Source of the DNA: JAYZAP01 sp964645285
GTDB taxonomy: Bacteria > Pseudomonadota > Alphaproteobacteria > JAAXGF01
Direction: 5' to 3'
NCBI GenBank assembly: GCA_964645285.1
Contig: CAZYDR010000021.1
Span: 1 to 39,930 of the forward strand
Length of the DNA stretch: 39,930 nt
The translations under genes and the position numbers were made by a program. The notes under the pieces are model-generated. The model was not told the origin of the DNA. It made no database searches and was given only the letters and a program-made list of their open reading frames with translations. Below, piece after piece: positions 33,766 through 39,930 of the stretch; the stretch's first letter is position 1, and the number at the start of each line of letters is the position of its first letter.

Positions 33766-36589
33766 AAGCGTCCACGGAAACGACCGGCTCGGCATCGCTG
33801 GCCGCGACCGCGTCGGCGCAACGACCGCACAACCCGCCGTCGTCATCGACCTCGGGCAGCACCCGCCAACAGCGGCCGCATTTGTCGCCGTCGGCGAGGC
33901 CGGCAACGATACCGATGCCGTCCACGTCGTCAATGGCGAACGAACCGTTGGGTGCGGCGCCCTCGGTTAGGGTCGCCGTCGACGTAATGCTGATCTCGGC
34001 GAGATCAAGGCCGGTCATGGCGCTGACATAGTCCGACGTGGCGTAGACCGTGGGCATGGCCTGAAGGCTGGAGCCGATGCGCTTTTCCTGGCGTTCGACT
34101 TCCAACGCGCCGGTAACCACACGGCGCAACGCCCGCACTTTGGTCCACTTGGCCGCCAGGGCGTCGTCGCGCCATCGCGCCGGGATCTCGGGGAACAGAC
34201 GCAAATGCACGCTGTCACTGTCGCTGGGGAAGCGGTTGAGCCAGGCTTCCTCGGCGGTGAAGGGAATGATCGGCGCCAACCAGGCGGTGAGGCAGTTGAA
34301 CAGGGTGTCGAGCACCGTGCGCGCCGCGCGGCGGCGGATTGACGACACCGAGTCGCAGTAAAGCGCGTCCTTGCGGATGTCGAAATAGAATGCCGACAAG
34401 TCCATGGAACAGAACGTATGCAGGGCCGCGAACATGGTGTGGAAGTCGAAGTCGTCGCAGCAGCGCCACACCTCGGCGTCGATCTCGCTGATCCGGTGCA
34501 ACATCCAGCGGTCGAGTTCGGGCATCTCGCCATGGGGCAGGCGCTCAGCATCGTCGAAGCCGGTGAGATTGCCCAGCAGATAACGCATGGTGTTGCGCAG
34601 GCGGCGGTACGAGTCCGCCTGATAGCGCATGATCTCGTCGGAGATACGCACGTCCTCGGAATAGTCGGCGGAGACAACCCAGATGCGCAGAATATCGGCG
34701 CCGTACTGATCGATGATTTTATGCGGCTCGACGGTGTTGCCCAGGGACTTGGACATCTTGCGGCCCTGGCCGTCGAGCACGAAGCCGTGGGTCAGCACCG
34801 TGTCATAGGGGGCCCGGCCGCGGGTGCCGCAGGATTCCAGCAGTGACGAATGGAACCAGCCGCGATGCTGGTCCGAGCCCTCAAGATAAAGTGCCGCCGG
34901 TGACCCGAGATCGTCGCGGGCTTCGAGCACGAAGCTGTGGGTTGAGCCCGACTCGAACCACACGTCAACGATGTCGTCGACCTTGTCGTAGTCGGCGGCG
35001 GCGTAATCATCGCCCAGGAAGCGTTGCGGGTCGGCGGTGTACCAGACATCGGCGCCGCCCTCTTCGAAGGCGTCGGCGATGCGGTCGAGAACCGCATGGT
35101 CGCGCAACAACTCGCCGCTCTCCTTGTGGACGAACACGGCGATGGGCACGCCCCAGGCGCGCTGGCGCGAGATCACCCAGTCGGGCCGCTGCTCGATCAT
35201 GGCGCGCAGCCGGTTGCGCCCGGCCTTGGGCACCCAGCGGACCTGGTCGATGGCCGCCAGCGCCTTGTCGCGCAACTCGTTGGTCGCCATGGAGATGAAC
35301 CATTGCGGCGTATTGCGGAAGATCAGCGGCGCCTTGGAGCGCCACGAGTGGGGGTAGCTGTGGGTGATCTTGCCCCGGGCCAGCAGGCCGCCGGCCTCGG
35401 CCAGGGCGTCGGCGACGGTGTCGTTGGCCTTGAACACATGCTGGCCGGCGAACAGCGGTACATGGGCGAAATAAGTGCCATCGCCATCGACAGTCTCGGG
35501 CACTTCCAGACCGAAGGCGATGCCGGCCACGTAATCCTCGGCGCCGTGGCCGGGCGCGATATGAACCAGCCCGGTGCCGGCTTCCAGGGTGACATGGTCG
35601 GCGGCCAACAGAGGCACGTCGAAGTCGTAGCCCTGGCCGCGCAGGGGGTGAGCGCAAACCGTGCCCGCCAGATCGTCGCCCTTCAAGCTGGCGATATCGC
35701 GGCTCTCGGTGATGCCGGCCTGCTCGCAGGTGTCGGCCTTGAGATCGGCGGCGGTAACGAACTTGTCGCCGGGCTTGGCCGAGGCGTCTTCGCCAACCGC
35801 GACGGCCTCGAACACCACGTAATCCAGATCGCCGCCGAAAGCGACGCCACGGTTACCGGGAATGGTCCAGGGGGTGGTTGTCCAGATCACCGCCGCCGCG
35901 CCCTCCAGGGCCGGCAGGGACGGCGTGACGACCGGGAAGCAGACGTGGATGGTGGTCGAGGTATGATCGTGGTACTCGACCTCGGCCTCGGCCAGGGCGG
36001 TCTTTTCGACCACCGACCACATGACCGGCTTGGAACCCTTGTAGAGGCCGCCGTTCATGGCGAACTTGCCGATTTCCCGGGCGATCTGCGCCTCGGAGGC
36101 ATGGCGCATGGTAAGATAGGGGTTGTCCCAGTCGCCGACCACGCCGAGACGTTGGAACTCAGCCGACTGCACGGCGATCCACTTTTCGGCGTGGGCCCGG
36201 CATTCGGCGCGAAATTGGATGATATCGACGGCATCCTTGTCGCGGCCGTCCTTGCGGTACTGCTGCTCGATCTGCCACTCGATGGGCAGGCCATGACAAT
36301 CCCAGCCGGGCACATAGTTGGCGTCCTTGCCGAGCATCTGCTGGCAGCGTGTGACGACATCCTTGAGCACCTTGTTAAGGGCGGTGCCGGCATGAATATG
36401 GCCGTTGGCGTAGGGCGGCCCGTCGTGAAGGATGAACTTCTCGCGGCCCTCGGCGACCTCGCGGCGGCGGCGATACATGTCGAGTTCATTCCAGCGCTTC
36501 AGCATGTCGGGCTCGCGCTGAGGCAGCTTCGCCTTCATGGGGAAGTCGGTCTGGGGTAGGAAGACGGTGGGCCGATAGTCGATGCTCAT
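33764..36589 (-). CDS. ileS: Isoleucyl-tRNA synthetase
   Basis: IleRS charges tRNA-Ile and edits mischarged valine. The 941-aa protein has the class-I HIGH motif as GHIHAG (residues 63-68) and KMSKS near residue 610. Between them lies the CP1 editing domain with TTPWTIPGNRGVAF. The C-terminal anticodon-binding part is followed by a zinc-ribbon-like CGRCWRVLPE and CGRC. The start at ATG 36589 (MSIDYRPTVFLPQTDFPMKA) is typical; the open frame extends upstream to 36685 with no family content. ribF lies 32 bp upstream of this start. The ribF-ileS-lspA order is widely conserved in bacteria. Confidence 0.98.
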   Translation of the reverse strand: MSIDYRPTVFLPQTDFPMKAKLPQREPDMLKRWNELDMYRRRREVAEGREKFILHDGPPYANGHIHAGTALNKVLKDVVTRCQQMLGKDANYVPGWDCHGLPIEWQIEQQYRKDGRDKDAVDIIQFRAECRAHAEKWIAVQSAEFQRLGVVGDWDNPYLTMRHASEAQIAREIGKFAMNGGLYKGSKPVMWSVVEKTALAEAEVEYHDHTSTTIHVCFPVVTPSLPALEGAAAVIWTTTPWTIPGNRGVAFGGDLDYVVFEAVAVGEDASAKPGDKFVTAADLKADTCEQAGITESRDIASLKGDDLAGTVCAHPLRGQGYDFDVPLLAADHVTLEAGTGLVHIAPGHGAEDYVAGIAFGLEVPETVDGDGTYFAHVPLFAGQHVFKANDTVADALAEAGGLLARGKITHSYPHSWRSKAPLIFRNTPQWFISMATNELRDKALAAIDQVRWVPKAGRNRLRAMIEQRPDWVISRQRAWGVPIAVFVHKESGELLRDHAVLDRIADAFEEGGADVWYTADPQRFLGDDYAAADYDKVDDIVDVWFESGSTHSFVLEARDDLGSPAALYLEGSDQHRGWFHSSLLESCGTRGRAPYDTVLTHGFVLDGQGRKMSKSLGNTVEPHKIIDQYGADILRIWVVSADYSEDVRISDEIMRYQADSYRRLRNTMRYLLGNLTGFDDAERLPHGEMPELDRWMLHRISEIDAEVWRCCDDFDFHTMFAALHTFCSMDLSAFYFDIRKDALYCDSVSSIRRRAARTVLDTLFNCLTAWLAPIIPFTAEEAWLNRFPSDSDSVHLRLFPEIPARWRDDALAAKWTKVRALRRVVTGALEVERQEKRIGSSLQAMPTVYATSDYVSAMTGLDLAEISITSTATLTEGAAPNGSFAIDDVDGIGIVAGLADGDKCGRCWRVLPEVDDDGGLCGRCADAVAASDAEPVVSVDA

Positions 36590-36621
36590 GATCGGGCTTT
36601 CGGGATCGAATGTTGGAATAA

Positions 36622-37611
36622 CTATGCGTTGGCGGTCGCGAGCGGGGCGGTCTCGCGGCCGAGAATTTCCCGGGCGCGGGCGCAATCGATGTCCATCTGG
36701 GCGATCAGGGCATCCGGATTGTCGAACGCCTTATCCTCGCGGACCCGCTCGACAAACGCGACGCGCAGGCGCTTACCGTAGAGATCACCCTTGAAGTCGA
36801 GCAGGAAGACCTCAAGCAGGATTTCCTCGCCGGCGAAGGTCGGGCGAGTACCGATATAGGCGGCACCATCATGCCAGCCAAAAACGCCGTCTTCAATCAT
36901 GCCCACGCGCACGGCGTAGATGCCCGCGTCGGGGTGCAGCGCGCCGGCCACGGGCAGATTGGCGGTGGGATAGCCCATCGTGGTGCCACGGGCATCGCCG
37001 TGCTGGACCCGGGCTTCGATCTCCCAGGCCCGGCCGAGACGCGCCGCTGCCTCGTCAACCTGACCGCGCCGCACCAACACCCGAATATCCGTCGAGGCGA
37101 ACATACGATTATCTCCCTTGGCGTTTCCCTGGTCGCCAGTGGTTACCGGCTCGACCTCGGTGAAGCCGAAGCCTTCGCGCGCCGCCATCTGGCGCAAGAT
37201 ATAGGCGTTGCCGTGGCGGCCCTTGCCGAAGACGAAATTGGGGCCGACCACCAGGTGACTGATGCCAAAACCCCCGACCAGAACGTCGATGACGAATTCC
37301 GGCGCCAGCCGGCCGGCGATGCCCGGCCCGAAGCGCAGGTTGTAGGAGATATCGACGCCAAGCTCATCCAGCAGCCGCATTTTGGGACGGAACGGGGTCA
37401 GGCGGAACGGCGCCGTGTCGGGCTGAAAGAACAGCCGCGGGTGAGGTTCGAAGGTGAGCACCCCGAGGGGGGCGCCGGTGGCGCGCGCAATGCGCTCAGC
37501 TTCGCCGATCACCGCCTGGTGGCCGTGATGCAAACCGTCGAAGTTACCCAAGGCGACAACCGCGCCACGATCCGCCTCGGCGACGTTATGAAAGTGCCTA
37601 AGAATACGCAT
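36622..37611 (-). CDS. ribF: Bifunctional riboflavin kinase/FAD synthetase
   Basis: A 329-aa two-domain enzyme that makes FMN and FAD. The N-terminal adenylyltransferase domain (to about residue 185) has GNFDGLHHGH at about residues 22-31, VLTFEPHP, and the STDIR motif that follows the conserved block. The C-terminal riboflavin kinase domain has GDARGTTMGYPTANLP, the flavin and phosphate loop, then YIGTRPTF. No FMN riboswitch was recognised in the upstream 254 bp, which is instead filled with other hairpins. ileS follows on the same strand. Confidence 0.97.
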   Translation of the reverse strand: MRILRHFHNVAEADRGAVVALGNFDGLHHGHQAVIGEAERIARATGAPLGVLTFEPHPRLFFQPDTAPFRLTPFRPKMRLLDELGVDISYNLRFGPGIAGRLAPEFVIDVLVGGFGISHLVVGPNFVFGKGRHGNAYILRQMAAREGFGFTEVEPVTTGDQGNAKGDNRMFASTDIRVLVRRGQVDEAAARLGRAWEIEARVQHGDARGTTMGYPTANLPVAGALHPDAGIYAVRVGMIEDGVFGWHDGAAYIGTRPTFAGEEILLEVFLLDFKGDLYGKRLRVAFVERVREDKAFDNPDALIAQMDIDCARAREILGRETAPLATANA

Positions 37612-37701
37612 AGCCGCGTTGGTTACCGCATATACCCCGTGAACTCAACCAGCCTGAAGTAAGGAGACTGGTTATTTGAAAGTGCGTTCATTCGTCACGC
37701 A

Positions 37702-37844
37702 GGCTCCCGCCGAATGGTCGGCGGCCCGCAGTCGCGGGCTGAAAGTAAGTAGGAAGAACTCCAGGGGTCATTGTTTTTGACCCCTGGCAAGCGCGACCGC
37801 GCGTCGCCGCTCATGCGGCGGGAGCCAAGCGGACGGATGTCCGC
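37702..37844. repeat. Multi-hairpin intergenic element between MaoC and ribF genes
   Basis: A closing stem GGCTCCCGCCG/CGGCGGGAGCC (37702-37712 with 37816-37826) encloses several smaller hairpins. These are GCCCGC/GCGGGC (37724-37739), CCAGGGGTCA/TGACCCCTGG with a TTGTTTT loop (37761-37787), and GCGAC/GTCGC (37793-37807), which is mutually exclusive with CGCCGC/GCGGCG (37805-37820). Just outside is GCGGAC/GTCCGC (37829-37844). No open reading frame of note overlaps it. The 10-bp stem could terminate MaoC transcription, but the whole arrangement looks like a mobile palindrome or a structured RNA. It is unlike the 15289-15442 element in sequence. Confidence 0.65.
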
Positions 37845-37865
37845 GCCCGGCGACTGAGGGCCAGA

Positions 37866-38342
37866 TTAAGAATCGCGCGAGGGCACCATGACTTCGGCGT
37901 CGCCATCGACAACGATCATCTCGCCGACCGTGCAGATAGTCTGCAGCTTGACCCGCCGACGCTCGCTGTTGATCTCGGTGATGATCGCCCGGGCGCGCAC
38001 CGTGTCGCCGGCCCGCACCGGCGCATTGAAGCGGCAGTTCTGGCTGATGTAAATGCAGCCGTGGCCCGGCAACTTGGTGCCGATGACCGTGGAGATCAGG
38101 CTGGCTGACAGCATGCCGTGGGCGATGGGGCCGCCGTACATGGTGGCGGCGGCGTATTCATGGTCGAGATGCAGCGGATTGGTGTCGCCGGAAATGGCAC
38201 AAAACATATTGACGTCGGACTCGGTGATGGTCTTGGAGTAGACGGCGGTCATGCCGACCTCAAGATCCTCGATAGCGTGGCCGTCGAGTTCGGAGACATC
38301 GAAGATCGGCGTGACGGCGGCGCTGGATGATGTGTTCGACAT
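37866..38342 (-). CDS. MaoC-family (R)-specific enoyl-CoA hydratase
   Basis: A 158-aa single hot-dog-domain hydratase. The signature is DTNPLHLDHEYAAATMYGGPIAHGML, with catalytic Asp and His in the hydratase-2 motif and the conserved GGPIAHGML. The C-terminus has RAGDTVRARAIITEI and ends in EVMVPSRDS. The family hydrates trans-2-enoyl-CoA to (R)-3-hydroxyacyl-CoA, feeding polyhydroxyalkanoate or mesaconyl-type metabolism. The specific substrate cannot be read. It is divergent from tadA and followed on its own strand by the structured element and ribF. Confidence 0.88.
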   Translation of the reverse strand: MSNTSSSAAVTPIFDVSELDGHAIEDLEVGMTAVYSKTITESDVNMFCAISGDTNPLHLDHEYAAATMYGGPIAHGMLSASLISTVIGTKLPGHGCIYISQNCRFNAPVRAGDTVRARAIITEINSERRRVKLQTICTVGEMIVVDGDAEVMVPSRDS

Positions 38343-38517
38343 GAATACCTGACCTTATGCGGCTGGGGGCGATTGATGGTGCGGCGCAATATATCGGAAG
38401 CCCGAAGTTGTAACAAGCCTTAGAAACCTTGAATTCAGCGTTAACGCAGTCGCGAGATGGGATCATTACCGCGGCGCCCTGCTTGACGCCGCCGTAGCGC
38501 GCCGCGATGGTGCCACC

Positions 38518-38970
38518 ATGAACCAGCCGGCTCTCACACCAATGACGCGCGCCCTCGACGAAGCCCGGGCCGCCGCCGCTCGTGGCGAGGTTCCCGTGGG
38601 CGCCGTGGTGGTGCACGATGGCGAGATGCTGGCCACCGCCGGCAATCGCACGGAAGAATGCAACGATCCCACCGCCCATGCGGAAATGCTGGCACTGCGG
38701 GCCGCCGCTCAAACACTGGGTAATCCCCGTCTCGGCGGCTGTGATCTCTATGTTACCCTGGAGCCCTGCCCCATGTGCGCCCAGGCGATTTCCCTGTTTC
38801 GCGTTCGCCGGCTCTACTTCGGTGCTCCTGACCCCAAGGGTGGCGGTGTCGAGCACGGCCCGCGCATTTTCACCCAGCCGAGTTGCCACCATAGCCCCGA
38901 GGTCTACGGCGGTATTGCCGAGACCGAGGCGGCGGCGCTCTTGAGGGACTTTTTTCAGGCCCGGCGCTAG
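38518..38970 (+). CDS. tadA: tRNA-specific adenosine deaminase
   Basis: TadA deaminates A34 of tRNA-Arg(ACG) to inosine. The 150-aa cytidine-deaminase-fold protein carries HAE at residues 54-56 (zinc His and proton-shuttle Glu) and PCPMC with zinc ligands Cys84 and Cys87. It also has the family's LYVTLEPC and the VRRLYFGAPDPKGGGVEHGP stretch. Length is normal. ATG 38518 is directly preceded by a G/C-rich stretch without a strong ribosome binding site. It is divergent from the MaoC gene across about 175 bp. Confidence 0.92.
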   Translation: MNQPALTPMTRALDEARAAAARGEVPVGAVVVHDGEMLATAGNRTEECNDPTAHAEMLALRAAAQTLGNPRLGGCDLYVTLEPCPMCAQAISLFRVRRLYFGAPDPKGGGVEHGPRIFTQPSCHHSPEVYGGIAETEAAALLRDFFQARR

Positions 38971-39150
38971 GCGTAATCGCTTTATTCTTAAGGGGTTTGA
39001 AAGGACTTTTCGCGCATTGTGTCGCGGAGCGCGGAGTGCGGCGCCAGGCACTAGAGAGTTCGAAGCCGGATCCTGACGCCAACAGAAATTGTCGAGACCA
39101 TTCACAAGCATGAGAGGTAGGTCAAAAATCAGGCCCATGGCATCCGTGGC

Positions 39151-39672
39151 ATGTTCCAACTTCTCGACTTGTCGGGCTTCTCGTTCGCCGGGTGCAATCT
39201 GCGCGGCGCTCTGTTCTTGGGCTCCGCGCTCAACGGCGCCGATTTTTCCTACGCCGACGTGACCGACGCCGACATGTTCGGCACCATCATGATCGGCTGT
39301 GATCTGCGTGGCGCCAAACTGTCGGGCGCCAACCTGACACGGGCAATCTTACGCAACTGCGACATGCGCGAAGGCGCCATGATGCGCTCAGACTCCAGTG
39401 ATGGGCTAGTCGTCGTCGAGAACCGGGAAGACCTTGTCACCAAGAAAACCGTCACCTTCGAGGATGCCGACCTATCTGGCGCCCGGCTGGCCCGCAAATC
39501 CCTGGTCGATTCGAACCTGCATAACGCCATGCTGGGTCAGACCGACCTTAGCGGCGCCGATCTCAGCCAAGTCGACCTGTCGCGCCTCAATCTCAATGGC
39601 GCCAAACTCACCGATACGGATCTCTCCGACGCCAACCTCAACGACGCCACGTTCGACTCCGCTGCCGAGTAG
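39151..39672 (+). CDS. Pentapeptide-repeat protein
   Basis: A 173-aa protein made of A(D/N)LxX pentapeptides that fold as a right-handed quadrilateral beta-helix: FSFAGCNLRGALFLG, GADFSYADVTDADM, DLRGAKLSGANLTRA, then after a break DLSGADLSQVDLSRLNLNGA. The repeats are split at about residues 82-105 by a charged non-repeat segment (SDSSDGLVVVENREDLVTKK). There is no signal peptide. The function is unknown; such proteins can mimic DNA or be structural. The start ATG 39151 lacks a good ribosome binding site, so the true N-terminus may lie elsewhere. Confidence 0.82.
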   Translation: MFQLLDLSGFSFAGCNLRGALFLGSALNGADFSYADVTDADMFGTIMIGCDLRGAKLSGANLTRAILRNCDMREGAMMRSDSSDGLVVVENREDLVTKKTVTFEDADLSGARLARKSLVDSNLHNAMLGQTDLSGADLSQVDLSRLNLNGAKLTDTDLSDANLNDATFDSAAE

Positions 39673-39753
39673 CGCTGGCAGGTCTTCCCTTGCCATTCGG
39701 CGCCGCTCCGCCGAACATCCCCCACTGGAAATTTCATTGGGCAGGGGGACATC

Positions 39754-39930
39754 ATGAGACTTGAGGGTAAAATCGCCGTGGTTACCGGCGGCACCAGCGG
39801 CATTGGCCGGCGCACCGTCGAACGTTTTATCGAAGAGGGCGCCATCGTGGTTTTCAGCGGCCGGCGGGCCCATCTCGGGACCGAAGTGGCCGCGGCCACC
39901 GGGGCGACTTTCATCGAGGCCGACGTGGCC
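39754..39930 (+). CDS. SDR-family oxidoreductase, N-terminal part only
   Basis: Start of a classical short-chain dehydrogenase cut off by the window edge; 59 codons are visible. The opening RLEGKIAVVTGGTSGIGRRT contains the TGGTSGIG cofactor loop near residues 11-18, followed by EGAIVVFSGRR, the end of the second strand, and IEADVA. The Arg-Arg after the second strand suggests NADP preference. A strong AGGGGG ribosome binding site precedes ATG 39754. The active-site YxxxK and the substrate region lie outside the window. Confidence 0.9.
   Translation, partial: MRLEGKIAVVTGGTSGIGRRTVERFIEEGAIVVFSGRRAHLGTEVAAATGATFIEADVA

Noticed and set aside
37612..37865. An FMN riboswitch before ribF
   Set aside because: None of the conserved RFN sequence blocks could be found; the stems present do not match that fold.
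38440..38517. Minus-strand reading QGAAVMIPSRD in the MaoC-tadA gap, like the MaoC ending GDAEVMVPSRD, as a remnant of a second hydratase
   Set aside because: Only about ten residues match, with no other hydratase motif before them; chance or a very old remnant cannot be told apart.

Overview
The window is GC-rich and bears the marks of an alphaproteobacterium, most like the Rhodospirillales. Several gene neighbourhoods typical of that class are present: ileS-lspA-DUF3035 lipoprotein-two M16 peptidases, xerD with accA, aroK-aroB-CorC/HlyC, and J-domain protein-cobS-cobT (aerobic cobaltochelatase). The species cannot be named from sequence reading alone.

Layout. 1-5.4 kb is accessory: a frameshifted EamA transporter, a threonine-dehydrogenase-like SDR, a frameshifted subtilase, a TauD-type dioxygenase with an in-frame stop, an intact EamA transporter and a Nudix-like protein. 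5.5-11.3 kb, read on the minus strand, runs from a 46-aa membrane peptide through a secreted 598-aa protein, xerD, a malyl-CoA lyase and accA to an M14 deacylase. Divergent from it are aroK, aroB and a CorC-type protein, then an AEC transporter remnant with an internal deletion. A 154-bp palindromic, MITE-like element follows (15289-15442). 15.5-20.1 kb holds a DUF2889 protein, a small ribbon-helix-helix protein, a J-domain protein, cobS and cobT. 20.1-28.5 kb holds a broken dienelactone hydrolase, a phytase-like esterase, a queuosine-precursor transporter and a hydantoinase A/B plus creatinase-like operon headed by a broken EamA transporter. 28.6-37.6 kb is the core block rpmB, meaB, two M16 peptidases, DUF3035 lipoprotein, lspA, ileS and ribF. 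The end holds a multi-hairpin intergenic region, a MaoC hydratase, tadA, a pentapeptide-repeat protein and the start of an SDR gene.

How it fits together. Malyl-CoA lyase, MeaB (methylmalonyl-CoA mutase chaperone), a MaoC hydratase and CobST (B12 synthesis) are consistent with propionyl-CoA/ethylmalonyl-CoA type carbon metabolism that depends on B12. The hydantoinase A/B plus creatinase/DoeA-like hydrolase operon suggests opening and cleaving of a cyclic nitrogenous compound.

The most striking pattern is decay. Six of about forty genes are interrupted (two frameshifts, three in-frame stops, one internal deletion). All six are transport or peripheral enzyme genes, while every housekeeping gene is intact. 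Two of the three in-frame stops are TGA at positions where the family carries Trp. I found no convincing CRISPR array, phage, complete insertion sequence or RNA gene. I did not find a clearly new multi-gene system; the best candidates for novelty are the two structured intergenic elements, the hydantoinase/creatinase-like operon and the cluster of gene lesions.
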